A DNA stretch of 64,000 bases from Sneathiella glossodoripedis JCM 23214 (GTDB taxonomy: Bacteria > Pseudomonadota > Alphaproteobacteria > Sneathiellales > Sneathiellaceae), in NCBI RefSeq assembly GCF_000616095.1, contig NZ_BAMS01000003.1:423663-487662 (forward strand). Direction: 5' to 3'. Position numbers and translations under genes: made by a program. The number at the start of each line of letters is the position of its first letter. Position 1 is the stretch's first letter. Shown here one piece after another: positions 1-9,072 of this stretch. The notes under the pieces were generated by a model. That model saw only the letters and a list, made by a program, of their open reading frames with translations. It was not told where the DNA came from and did no database searches.

Positions 1-359
1 CTAGAGGTTCTGAAAACACATCCCAACTTAAAGTTTATTTTCAGTGCATCTACGGATATCGCCCTCGGTGTAATTGATGCAGTTGAAGAAATGGGGCTGC
101 AAGGGAAAGTCATTACAAACGGTTGGGGGGGCGGTAGCGCTGAATTAGAGGCCCTGAGATCTAATAAAATGACTCTAACGGTAATGCGAATGAATGATGA
201 CAACGGTGTCGCCATGGCTGACGCTATTGTTTTGGCCCAGTCAGGTCTAAGAATAAAGTCCCAACAATTTACTCTGGTGATATGGTTTTAGTAGACAGTG
301 ATATGAATGACCTTGAAATTGAGGCTTTGAAGAAGCGTGCGTTCCGATATTCTGAGTAA
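1..359 (+). CDS. luxP: LuxP-like AI-2 periplasmic receptor, C-terminal part (5' truncated, frameshifted)
   Basis: This is the C-terminal third of a periplasmic sugar-binding-type protein that runs off the left edge. The residues read STD (codons 17-19), NGWGGGSAEL (from codon 40) and VMRMNDD (Arg at codon 63). In Vibrio LuxP, as I recall it, the AI-2 pocket uses Ser265/Thr266/Asp267, Trp289 and Arg310, and the Trp-to-Arg spacing here is the same 21 residues. The reading frame breaks near 249-258. Restoring one base, for example one more A at 249-250, rejoins a second frame that reads VPTIYSGDMVLVDSD and ends KKRAFRYSE, which matches the LuxP C terminus. The stop at 357-359 lies 23 bases inside the next gene, a LuxQ-like kinase. 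The family call is strong. Ligand specificity is inferred. Confidence 0.8.
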
Positions 360-2943
360 GTTTCTTCCAAAAAGCGGAATATCTCTTTCCGTATTAATCC
401 TGATTAGTCAGTTTTCATTATTGACGTTATTTGGCGTGGTGATGTTGATCGTCACTTATTACAGTTCAAGCCTTGTTGTTGAGAGTGAAAAGGAGCGCAT
501 AGAGGAAATTTCAGGAATTGTTGGGGATCTGGTTCTGGATAAAGAACTGGAGGCGATTTCTGACTACACAGATTTACTCGCAGAGGAGCTTTCTTCTCTC
601 AAAAATAGCCGAGGGTTCCCTGCAGAAGACTTGATCAGAGGGGCTTTTTACTCACAAGAAGAAGGTCGGATTGATTTCATTGCTATCCTTGACAGCGAAG
701 GGAATATCATAACTGAGGTTAGCTCTGAATTCGAGGAATATCCAGCCATTCGCAGCAGTTTTCGGACAGCGAAACCCCGAATTCAAAGATGGAACTGGGC
801 TATCGAAAAGCGCGATAATGGTGGCATCAATAATGTTCTATTATATTATCAGAGTGAGTTGGTTGATCCAAGGCTGGGCCGAGTGACCGGATACCTGTTG
901 AGCGGTATTTTTCTCAAAGATAACAGCAGCTTGATGGAAGAGATACTGTCGCGTAGTAACGCTATTTCGACGTCTTTAATTATAGACGGTAACACCCTGA
1001 CCCATGTGGGTGAAGTGAGCCGAGCTGTGATTGAGGAATATGTGCAAACAGGTCAGTTTTCCTCTGCAATTGAAGGGACCTCCGTTCGCTCTTTAGTACT
1101 TGGAGAAAAAGTCCCTGATTTACAAATTACAACTCTCTCTATTCTTCCTGCAGATTTTAATCAATCGCTTGAAGAGTTGTTTTTCTTATCTTCTGGTGCT
1201 GCTCTGCTATTCACACTGGGTATCTCAATACTCGCTATTTATTTGACGCATCGTCAGATATTGCAACCCTTGGAAGCTCTCATCGATTATGCGAGGGAAG
1301 TTGGGCGGCGTGAGCTCAACCCGATTATTCAGCCATTTACAATTTCAGAGTTCAATGAGGTGGGTAAAACTCTCACCGGTGTCTTCAATGATTTTCAGGA
1401 AAGTGAAAGGCGTTTTGAAGACATTGTGTCCATTGCGTCTGATATTATTTGGGAGACTGATACAGAGCATCGTTATTCTTTTATTGCCAGACAACCAGAA
1501 GCAAAAGTATTTGACCAACCCCAAAGCCCATTGCTTGGTACCCGCCGAGATGATTTAGCGTTCCAGGAAATACAAGGCATGAGTTGGGACGAATATCATC
1601 ATATTCTGGAAACTCTGCAACCCTATAAAAATATATTGTTTAAATGGTCGATGGACGATGGTCGTGTATTCTATTTTTCCACCAGTGGTAAGCCAAGATA
1701 CGATAGTAAAGGTAATTTCTTAGGCTATCGTGGCATGTCTTCGAACATTACCGCTGAAGTCGAGGCTCAACAGGAAGCGGAAGCCGCACAAGCGCAACTG
1801 CGACAATCGCAAAAACTAGAGGTTGTCGGACAGCTAACAGGCGGAATCGCTCATGATTTTAATAACTTGCTGTCAGTTGTTATTGGAAATCTGGAGCTGG
1901 CGCTGGAGGATGAAAAGCTTGCTAAACCGATGCGTAAATTACTCAATGATGCGATGCGCGGGGCAGAGAAAGGGGCTGCGCTAACCCATCAATTGCTGGC
2001 CTATTCCCGTCAACAGGCGTTGCATCCAAAACGGGTTCGGCCGCAGAAAGTGATCGCGGATATCAAAGCGCTGCTGCAACGGGCTGTGGGTGAGGGGATA
2101 GATTTTCACCTTCAGTTTGAAGATACTTGGTCGGTTTTAGTTGATCCGAATGAGTTGGAAAATGCGCTAATGAACCTTGTGGTTAATGCAAGAGATGCAA
2201 TGAATGGTAGCGGTTCAATTAGTCTTGAGAGTTTTAATATTGAACTTGATGATGAGTATGTGGCTGGCAAGCAGGAATTAAAGGCAGGACAATATGTTTG
2301 CGTAGTTGTTTCCGACAATGGATCAGGTATCGAACCCGAACTGATGGAGCGGATATTTGAACCATTTTTCACGACCAAAGAAGTTGGTAAGGGGAGCGGC
2401 CTTGGGTTGAGTATGGTCTTTGGCTTTGCCAAGCAATCAGGTGGCCATGTCAGTATTTACAGTGAGCCGGGTGAGGGAACTTCAATCAAGCTAATGCTGC
2501 CACGTGTCTTTAGTGAAAGTGATGAAGACACTAATGTTAGTGTGGATGATGTCGTCAAGCTGGGTCAGGGAGAATGTGTCCTTGTGGTCGAAGATAATGA
2601 AGAGTTACGTGAACTCGTTAAAACTCAACTTTCCTCCATTGGATATGAGACACTCGTTTGTAAGACAGGGGCGGAAGCTTTGGAGGCACTTATTATACAA
2701 GATGTTGATATTGTATTGAGTGATGTCATCCTGCCCGGAAGCATGTCAGGCATTGATATTTACAAATATGTCCGTAGCCAGTACCCGGAAAAAGCAGTGC
2801 AATTGATGTCCGGCTTTGCTGGTACAGCTTTTACTGCGGACAAAGATATTCCTGCGGATGCAAATATTCTGTTTAAACCTTTCACAAAAGCAAAACTGTC
2901 AGCGGCTCTTTATGATGCTAGGCACCAGTCAGATCAGACTTGA
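337..2943 (+). CDS. luxQ: LuxQ-like hybrid sensor histidine kinase
   Basis: This is an inner-membrane sensor kinase of 868 residues, close to Vibrio LuxQ in length. In order it has TM1 (about 17-45), a periplasmic sensor region (about 46-280), TM2 (about 282-305), a HAMP-like linker, a PAS domain (about 360-480), a HisKA domain with [10 protein letters not shown] (phospho-accepting His506), an N box NARDAM (about 616), G boxes DNGSGI and GKGSGLGLS, and a receiver domain from about 748 with the likely phospho-acceptor Asp796 in LSDVILPG. The GTG start at 337 overlaps the end of the LuxP-like gene, so the two are translationally coupled, as expected for a receptor-kinase pair. The periplasmic part resembles LuxQ in the stretch leading to the SLMEEILSRSN segment. 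A downstream LuxU-type phosphotransfer protein is not visible in this window. Confidence 0.85.
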   Translation: MRSDILSKFLPKSGISLSVLILISQFSLLTLFGVVMLIVTYYSSSLVVESEKERIEEISGIVGDLVLDKELEAISDYTDLLAEELSSLKNSRGFPAEDLIRGAFYSQEEGRIDFIAILDSEGNIITEVSSEFEEYPAIRSSFRTAKPRIQRWNWAIEKRDNGGINNVLLYYQSELVDPRLGRVTGYLLSGIFLKDNSSLMEEILSRSNAISTSLIIDGNTLTHVGEVSRAVIEEYVQTGQFSSAIEGTSVRSLVLGEKVPDLQITTLSILPADFNQSLEELFFLSSGAALLFTLGISILAIYLTHRQILQPLEALIDYAREVGRRELNPIIQPFTISEFNEVGKTLTGVFNDFQESERRFEDIVSIASDIIWETDTEHRYSFIARQPEAKVFDQPQSPLLGTRRDDLAFQEIQGMSWDEYHHILETLQPYKNILFKWSMDDGRVFYFSTSGKPRYDSKGNFLGYRGMSSNITAEVEAQQEAEAAQAQLRQSQKLEVVGQLTGGIAHDFNNLLSVVIGNLELALEDEKLAKPMRKLLNDAMRGAEKGAALTHQLLAYSRQQALHPKRVRPQKVIADIKALLQRAVGEGIDFHLQFEDTWSVLVDPNELENALMNLVVNARDAMNGSGSISLESFNIELDDEYVAGKQELKAGQYVCVVVSDNGSGIEPELMERIFEPFFTTKEVGKGSGLGLSMVFGFAKQSGGHVSIYSEPGEGTSIKLMLPRVFSESDEDTNVSVDDVVKLGQGECVLVVEDNEELRELVKTQLSSIGYETLVCKTGAEALEALIIQDVDIVLSDVILPGSMSGIDIYKYVRSQYPEKAVQLMSGFAGTAFTADKDIPADANILFKPFTKAKLSAALYDARHQSDQT

Positions 2944-2958
2944 GCATTTGACTAGCGG

Positions 2959-5231
2959 TTAAGCAATATACCCGGCTTTGGAAAGAGGTAATTCCCTGAT
3001 TCGTTCACCTGTTGCCGTGAATAAAGCATTGGCAAGCGCTGGTGCGATGGGCGGCGTGCCCGGTTCTCCCACACCACCAAGAGGTCTGCCTGAGGGAGCT
3101 AAATGAACATCAATCTGAGGCGTGTTTGCTAGTCTGATCATTTCGTAGTCTGGAAAGTTTTCCTGTTCAACTTGCCCGTTTTCAACAGTAATCTCACCAA
3201 ATAGCGCAGCACTTAATCCAAAAATGATCCCACTTTCCATCTGAGATACTACACCATCAGGTTCAGAACTTCACCACAATCTATGACGCATGTGACCTTA
3301 TGCAGGGTGATTTCTTTGTCTGGGCTGACGCTGATTTCAACGACCTGTCCGACGATTGATCCAAAGCTTTCGTGCAACGCGATACCTCTGAAGTGTCCAT
3401 CTGCAGCAGGTTCTTTCCAATTACTTTCTTTTTCCAGTCGGTTTAAGACTGCCAAAAAATCTTTGCTATCTGAAAGGTGGAGGCGACGAAATTCAATTGG
3501 GTCTATTTCCGCTTTGGCGGCAAGTTCGTCCATGAAGCACTCGGTAAAGAAAGCGTTGTAGGAATGTCCGACGCTCCGCCAGTAACCAATAGGAACCTGG
3601 ACAGGGGTTGGAAAGTGCTCCATCAGCTTATGAGGGAATTCATAAGGGATATCTGCTGCCCCTTCCACCGTCGTGTTATCTGGCATATCAGCACCGGCAA
3701 ACGGTAACATACGTTGCACGAACGCTCGGGAGATGGAGGGACTGGCAACTTTATTATGCCATGCCTGTACTCGCCCTTGAGAGTCCAGGGTCGCCTCAAA
3801 TTTTGCTAACGCTGCGGGACGATACATGTCATGCTGCATATCATTTTCTCTTGTCCATATCAGCTTAACAGGTCGGCCCTTAAATGCTTTGGCAAAATTG
3901 AGGGTCATCGAAACACAGTCAGTTTCCACTTTGCGGCCAAAGCCTCCGCCAAGGTAAGTATTGTGGACGCTGACATTCTCGGCATCTACTTCAGCTATTT
4001 CCTGGGCAATCCAGCTAATTAACGTGTTAGATTGGTTAGGTGTCCAGACCTCAACGGACGTATCCGTCACAATCGCGGTGCAATTCATAGGCTCCATACA
4101 GGCATGTGCGAGAAATGGGACTTTATAGGTTGCTGTACTTTTACTAGCACCGGAGTTGGACAGCACAGATTTTGCATCACCTTCTTCAGCGTAGGAGCGT
4201 CCGTCATCCAACTTGAGTTGCTCTTCAAATTCGTTGAATATACCGTCAGTGCTGAGAGAGGAATTGATGGTATCGTCGAAAGTAACGGGTAATTGTTCGA
4301 CTGCCTGTTTGGCGCGCCAAAAACTGTTGGCGACTACGGCAACAGCATTTTCAAGTTTAACGGCTTTCAGCACGCCCGGCATATTTCCAATTTTGCTCTC
4401 GTCCCAGTGTTTAACTGTTCCGCCGAAAGTCGGGCAGATTTTAACCGCGGCATAAACCATATCGGGAAGTGAGACATCTACGCCAAACTCGGCTTCTCCA
4501 GTAACTTTGGCAGGAATGTCAATTCTCTGTTGAGAATATCCTATAACGCGACGCTCTGAGGGTTGTTTTAGCGATACTTCTTCCGGGATATCCAGTTTCG
4601 AAGCCGCTTGTGCGAGCTCACCATAGCTAGCGGAGTTATCGCTGCTGTCGTGTATAATTTTGCCGGCTTTAGCATAACATTCAGATGCAGGGACTGACCA
4701 GCGATCAGCCGCCGCTTGGATCAGCATTTGGCGAGCGGTCGCACCTGCCTGTTGCATTGGAAGCCAGAAATTGCGAACGCTTGTACTTCCTCCTGTCGCT
4801 TGAATACCTAGTAGGGCGCCAACTTTCTTCATTGCCCAAGCGCCGGCAGTCTCTTCTCCTCTATGATGTCCATCTCCAAATGGCAGACTGTCTTGAATAA
4901 TGGTGAAATTTGCATAGACGGCGTCGATCGGTGCCTGTTCCGGTGTAATGCCTGCGACGTCAACTTCCAACTCCTCTGCGACAAGCATGCATAACGCCGT
5001 GTGTATTCCTTGACCCATTTCAGCCTGTGAAATGGCGACACTGATGTTTCCGTTGCTCGAAATTTTAACCCATGCGTTTAGGGTAAATTCATTTGTACCT
5101 GCAGTAGAAGCGTAAGGCGCTCTGTCGGGTACGTCATTTCCTCCAAAAGCATAGGCAACAGCCAAACCACCACCAACAAGGCCGCCTGCAATCAGGAATT
5201 TGCGACGTGTCAATAAAGTTGACTTTGCCAT
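2959..5231 (-). CDS. iorB: Isoquinoline 1-oxidoreductase-type molybdopterin subunit (one frameshift)
   Basis: This is the large molybdopterin-binding subunit of a xanthine-oxidase-family hydroxylase that partners with the 2Fe-2S subunit encoded just upstream. The N terminus carries a twin-arginine signal (TRRKFLIAGG, about residues 8-17), so the enzyme is probably exported folded. Downstream motifs include QAEMGQGIHTAL, GGGFGRKVETD and the C-terminal GGVGEPGTPPIAPALANA. The frame breaks near 3260. One extra C in the run before the LNPDG-type sequence would join VIDCGEVLN to the segment starting MESGIIFG, giving a normal full-length subunit of about 755 residues. The start is fixed by a perfect GGAGG seven bases upstream. 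The actual substrate (an N-heterocycle or aldehyde) cannot be told from sequence. The frameshift is probably a sequencing error but could be real. Confidence 0.85.
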
Positions 5232-5232
5232 C

Positions 5233-5691
5233 TTATGCCTCCGTTTCCAGTTTTACAGCCCTGTGGATTGCTTTTCGAATTCTAGGGTAAGTGCCACATC
5301 GACATATATTTGTGATTGCATCGTCGATATCTTCATCGGTTGGGGAAGGGGTTTCTTTTAAGAGGGCTGACACAGCCATGATCATGCCCGGTTGACAATA
5401 GCCGCATTGGGGAACCTGTTCTTCTATCCAAGCTCTCTGGACAGCATTTCCAACTGTTCCCGTTAATCCTTCAATGGTTGTGATTTTGCTCTCTGCTACC
5501 ATCGAAATGGGAACCGAGCAGGATCTCATCGCGGTGCCATCGACATGGACAGTACATGCGCCGCAGGCGGCGATCCCACATCCAAATTTGGTTCCTGTCA
5601 AATCAAGATTATCACGTAGGACCCACAGAAGCGGCGTGTCTTCTTCTGCATCAATTTGAATTTCTTTACCGTTGATATTTAGCGTCAGCAT
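5233..5691 (-). CDS. iorA: 2Fe-2S subunit of isoquinoline 1-oxidoreductase-type hydroxylase
   Basis: This small iron-sulfur subunit (152 residues) carries electrons from the Mo centre. The N-terminal plant-ferredoxin-type cluster motif is [16 protein letters not shown] followed by a fourth Cys in RSCSVP. The second cluster motif is CGYCQPGM with CRCGTYPRI near the C terminus. It is the standard two-cluster layout and length for the family. The stop codon is one base before the iorB start, so the two form one operon. The upstream region holds a palindrome (5719-5733), and a TetR gene is divergent, which suggests direct repression of this operon. Confidence 0.92.
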   Translation of the reverse strand: MLTLNINGKEIQIDAEEDTPLLWVLRDNLDLTGTKFGCGIAACGACTVHVDGTAMRSCSVPISMVAESKITTIEGLTGTVGNAVQRAWIEEQVPQCGYCQPGMIMAVSALLKETPSPTDEDIDDAITNICRCGTYPRIRKAIHRAVKLETEA

Positions 5692-5718
5692 GGCTCAGCC
5701 CCATATAATATTATTTAA

Positions 5719-5733
5719 ATGACCGCTGGTCAT
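5719..5733. promoter_or_regulatory. Palindromic operator candidate, TetR type
   Basis: ATGACC-GCT-GGTCAT is a perfect 6-bp inverted repeat with a 3-base centre. It lies 28 bases upstream of iorA and about 120 bases before the divergent TetR gene. Its size and symmetry suit a TetR-family dimer. Binding by the neighbouring regulator is inferred. Confidence 0.55.
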
Positions 5734-5853
5734 AATGATGGGGAGTGACTATTTATATGTCAATAGAAGGATACAAGAATTGTGAAATTCTTTGAATTTT
5801 AAGTTGCTAGGAGGCATAAGAAGCCTGTTTGCAAATAATATGAGTTTGTTAAA

Positions 5854-6534
5854 ATGAAATTAGGCGCTGGAAAACGGGCAGTTAGCGAAGAGCAAAAGCA
5901 AGCGAGGCGAAATTCAGTTTTGGTCGCGGCTGGGGATTTGTTTTTGCAGGCCGGTTATTTTGAAGTCAGCATGAGTATGATTGCAAAAAAGGCAGGTATC
6001 GCGAAAGGTACGATTTACATCTATTTTCAAACCAAAGAAGAGCTATTTCTCAGTTTGTTACTAAGTGAGTTGGGAGAGTGGTTTGAGAATTTGCGTGATG
6101 AACTTCGAAAGGCTTCAGTACCTCTTGAAAATAACGAGTTTGTCGAAATACTAAGAGATACTTTCTTACACCGGATTAGATTGCAGCGCCTTATCTCCCT
6201 GATGCATCTGATTTTGGAAAAAAATGTATCCTACGATGAAGCGTTCGCGTTTAAAAGAGAGCTGCTTGCGCTGATGCGCAGCACTTCGCCGCTTATAGAA
6301 AAAGCACTCCCGTATCTCCCTGAGAATGGTGGAAATCAGGTTTTGATTGAGTTCCACAGCCTTTTAATTGGCTGGAGCCATATCACAGAAACGTCGCCAA
6401 TCGTTGAACGCGTTCAACAACATCCAGAGATACAAGGGTTAAAATTTGAATTGGAAGATGCCTTGTTTAATTCATTGTCATTGGTCTTGGATGGCATGAA
6501 ATATCGTAGTATTCGTCGAGAAATAACGGCTTAA
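5854..6534 (+). CDS. TetR/AcrR-family transcriptional regulator
   Basis: This is a DNA-binding repressor of 226 residues, the usual length for the family. The N-terminal TetR helix-turn-helix is clear (about residues 17-63: VAAGDLFLQAGYFEVSMSMI, then AGIAKGTIYIYFQTKEELF). The C-terminal ligand-binding part is helical and has no recognisable specificity. It is transcribed away from iorAB across a 162-base gap containing a palindrome, so local control of iorAB is likely. No good Shine-Dalgarno lies just before the ATG at 5854. An AGGAGG at about 5810 is too far away to serve it. The 3' end overlaps the convergent recQ gene by 4 bases. Confidence 0.88.
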   Translation: MKLGAGKRAVSEEQKQARRNSVLVAAGDLFLQAGYFEVSMSMIAKKAGIAKGTIYIYFQTKEELFLSLLLSELGEWFENLRDELRKASVPLENNEFVEILRDTFLHRIRLQRLISLMHLILEKNVSYDEAFAFKRELLALMRSTSPLIEKALPYLPENGGNQVLIEFHSLLIGWSHITETSPIVERVQQHPEIQGLKFELEDALFNSLSLVLDGMKYRSIRREITA

Positions 6535-8351
6535 TTTTGCAAGATCTGGTTCAGGAACAGGTTTCCGTATTTGTCCCTTTTTGTTGTTCCCACTCCTTGA
6601 ATCCCTGACAACTCATCTAATGTAGTCGGCCGATTGAAGACCATTTCTATTAATGTTTTGTCGTGAAAAATGACATAGGGTGGAATATTCGCTTTACGAG
6701 CAAGTTCAAGCCGGAGCTCTTTCAGCTTTGAGAAAAGAGAATTATCTTCATCATTATTGAATACGACAGATGACGGCGTTCCCATGCTGCTGGTTTTCAG
6801 TTTGCTCATATATAGCTTGCGACTCACAAAGGTTTCTTCTCCCTTAAGGAGGGGGCGACAGGCTTCTGTCAGTTTGAGGCTGCCAAAATTTTCCATGTCC
6901 TGAAGCACATAATCCTTGGCCAGTAATTGGCGAAGAATTGCCTGCCATTCTTGTTTAGTTTTATGTTTGCCTTTCCCAAAAAGGGCGAGTGAATTATGAG
7001 ATGCTGTGCTGACCTTGTCAGTTTCATTCCCCAGCAGAACATCAATGATATGTGTGGCGCCATAAAGTTGGCCGGTTCTGAAGATTGCGGACAATGCCAA
7101 ACGAGCTTCTTCCGTGGTATCGATTGTTTCCGGTTTGGTTAGGCAATTATCGCAGTTCCCGCAATCATCTGACTTTTCATCAAAATATTTCAGCAGGTAT
7201 TTTCGTCTGCATTTGAGATTTTCGCAGTAACTTAGCAAGGCATTGAATTTCTGATGTTCAATAGCTAGCTGCGCCCTCGATTGATTGGTGCCGAGCAGGT
7301 TTCTAACTTTGGCGATATCCTGCTGACCATAGGTCATCCAGGCATCAGCGGGAAGACCGTCTCGTCCCGCTCGACCGGTTTCCTGATAATAGGCTTCGAG
7401 ATTTTTTGGAAGGTCAAGATGAGCGACAAAGCGGACATCGGGTTTGTCGATACCCATTCCAAAAGCGATGGTTGCCACCATAATTATTCCATCTTCTTTT
7501 AGAAATACTTCCTGATTGCGTGCTCTTTCCTCAGTGTTAAGTCCGGCATGATAGGGCAGGGATTTAAAGCCGTGAGTGTTGAGTTTTTCACTGATGGACT
7601 CAACTTTTTTTCGCGACATGCAGTAAACTATTCCCGCATCAGATTTATGCTGCGAGGTTATGAAGCTTAGCAGTTGCGATACAGCGTTGTTCTTCGTGGT
7701 GACATGATATTGGATATTCGGGCGATCAAAACTGGATTTAAAAGTTCTGCCGTAGGTAAGATTTAATCTCTCCTGTATGTCATTTTGTGTGGCGCTATCC
7801 GCGGTTGCTGTCAATGCGATACGTGGGACATTGGGAAAAATTTCATGAAGAGCTGATAAGCGCAAGTATTCTGGCCTAAAATCGTGCCCCCACTGGGATA
7901 CGCAATGGGCTTCATCGATGGCAAACAATGATACTTGAATCTTTTTGAGTAAATCGAAAAATCCATCTGCAAACAGGCGTTCGGGCGCAATGTATAACAA
8001 TTTTACTTTATTGGCTTGAACGTCTTCGATTACACGTTGGCGATCAAGTAAAGGCATCCCCGAATTTAGAGCTGCGGCTTCCACGCCTAGCTCACGCAGA
8101 GCCATTACCTGATTTTGCATCAGTGCAATAAGAGGAGAGATAACAACTGTCAGACCTTCAAAAATTAAAGCAGGGATTTGATAACACAGTGATTTGCCGC
8201 CACCTGTTGGCATGAGTACCAGCGCGTCCCGGTTTCCTAATACGTGATCGATGATTTCCGACTGGGCGCCGCGAAATTGGGGATAGCCAAATGTATTTTG
8301 CAAAATGTCCAAAGGTTTACGCAACATGGTTTCACTTATACAGTTCTGCAT
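6531..8351 (-). CDS. recQ: ATP-dependent DNA helicase RecQ
   Basis: This 3'-5' superfamily-2 helicase of 606 residues acts in recombination and fork repair. It shows motif I MPTGGGKSLCYQIPA (about 48-62), motif II DEAHCVSQWGHDFRPEYL (about 145-162), SAT-equivalent LTATAD, motif VI QETGRAGRDGLPA, a zinc-binding domain with CRRKYLLKYF followed by CGNCDNC, an RQC region, and a C-terminal HRDC-like domain (FHDKTLIEMVFNRPTTLDEL). The length is typical. An internal ATG at 8327 is a possible alternative start, since neither start has a strong ribosome site. It lies downstream of the small HTH gene at the end of the R-body locus with a 26-base gap, so some co-transcription is possible, though a role in R-body biology is not implied. 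Confidence 0.93.
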   Translation of the reverse strand: MQNCISETMLRKPLDILQNTFGYPQFRGAQSEIIDHVLGNRDALVLMPTGGGKSLCYQIPALIFEGLTVVISPLIALMQNQVMALRELGVEAAALNSGMPLLDRQRVIEDVQANKVKLLYIAPERLFADGFFDLLKKIQVSLFAIDEAHCVSQWGHDFRPEYLRLSALHEIFPNVPRIALTATADSATQNDIQERLNLTYGRTFKSSFDRPNIQYHVTTKNNAVSQLLSFITSQHKSDAGIVYCMSRKKVESISEKLNTHGFKSLPYHAGLNTEERARNQEVFLKEDGIIMVATIAFGMGIDKPDVRFVAHLDLPKNLEAYYQETGRAGRDGLPADAWMTYGQQDIAKVRNLLGTNQSRAQLAIEHQKFNALLSYCENLKCRRKYLLKYFDEKSDDCGNCDNCLTKPETIDTTEEARLALSAIFRTGQLYGATHIIDVLLGNETDKVSTASHNSLALFGKGKHKTKQEWQAILRQLLAKDYVLQDMENFGSLKLTEACRPLLKGEETFVSRKLYMSKLKTSSMGTPSSVVFNNDEDNSLFSKLKELRLELARKANIPPYVIFHDKTLIEMVFNRPTTLDELSGIQGVGTTKRDKYGNLFLNQILQN

Positions 8352-8377
8352 AAGTCAATCAATTGCGAAAACTGATT

Positions 8378-8650
8378 TTATAATTTTTTTAGTTCAGTTA
8401 TTTCTTCTTTCAGTGCTTGGATTTCGAGGGCCGCGTCAGTTAGCAGATTGCGTAGCCTGGTGTTTTCCAGTGCAACGTCTTTTAGCTTGTTGGCTTTCTC
8501 GCTCTGATCCTGTTGAGCTTTTTTTCGCCAGCGATACAAAGTTGCCTTTGATATTCCATGCTTTATTGACAGCTCTCCTATATCAGAACCATTTTCCATT
8601 TCAGCTAGGATTTGTGTAATCTCAATTTGTGCTTTTTGAATTCGTTTCAT
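8378..8650 (-). CDS. Small helix-turn-helix / coiled-coil protein, IS3 OrfA-like, at the end of the R-body locus
   Basis: This 90-residue protein has an N-terminal transposase-type helix-turn-helix (about 20-45, with IKHGISKATLYRWRKKAQ) and a C-terminal heptad-rich helix (LKDVALENTRLRNLLTDAAL). This is the architecture of IS3-family OrfA and related DNA-binding proteins. No OrfB transposase, terminal inverted repeats or target duplications flank it, so it is not an intact insertion sequence. The start at 8650 has GTGAGGTG about 10 bases upstream. It follows the last reb gene by 51 bases on the same strand. It could be a domesticated regulator of the R-body genes or a leftover of an insertion sequence. 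I favour the former because the reading frame is complete. Confidence 0.65.
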   Translation of the reverse strand: MKRIQKAQIEITQILAEMENGSDIGELSIKHGISKATLYRWRKKAQQDQSEKANKLKDVALENTRLRNLLTDAALEIQALKEEITELKKL

Positions 8651-8701
8651 TTTGAAATTACACCTCACTAAAAACTTTTAGGGAAAAATATAAGCGTTGG
8701 T

Positions 8702-9031
8702 CTATTTATTGCCCATTTTATCAACAACAGCTTGTATGGCTGCCAAATTATCTGCAACCGCGCTGTCATTAATCAAGGCTTGTGAAGCCTTGGCTGCGGC
8801 AGCTGGGTCTGAAGTGATAAGTTGACGAGAAGCCGCAAGCGTAATTGCGTTGTGAATGGAATAACTGTGTTGCTGCTGTGCGATCACGTTTTGCAGTGCC
8901 AGTCCCACGCTGTGTGCCATTTGCTGATATAAAATTCCTACAGCTTCTGCCGGTGCTTCACCGATCACTTTTAGGCTTGTTTGACCAACTGCGTCTGTTA
9001 TCTGGCTATTTACATAACTGTCTTCGCTCAT
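8702..9031 (-). CDS. reb: RebB-family R-body protein (Reb 1 of the five-gene block)
   Basis: Reb proteins are the subunits of R-bodies, coiled protein ribbons that unroll into long needles and were first seen in Caedibacter, a Paramecium endosymbiont. The 109-residue sequence has the family signature VNSQITDAVGQTSLKVIGEAPAE (read in two parts here: VNSQITDAVGQ and VIGEAPAEAVGILYQQMAHS) and the central QN-rich turn ALQNVIAQQQHS. The C terminus is alanine-rich (DPAAAAKASQAL) and helical. The residue after Met is Ser. It is the last reb gene of a five-gene same-strand run with gaps of 40 to 110 bases, consistent with one operon transcribed leftwards from near 10650. Confidence 0.88.
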   Translation of the reverse strand: MSEDSYVNSQITDAVGQTSLKVIGEAPAEAVGILYQQMAHSVGLALQNVIAQQQHSYSIHNAITLAASRQLITSDPAAAAKASQALINDSAVADNLAAIQAVVDKMGNK

Positions 9032-9072
9032 TGAAGTACTCCTGGCAGGCTTTTAGCCTTTTCGACGTCAAT

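Noticed and set aside
8378..8650. An insertion sequence of the IS3 family
   Set aside because: Only an OrfA-like frame is present. No OrfB, no terminal inverted repeats and no target duplication were seen.
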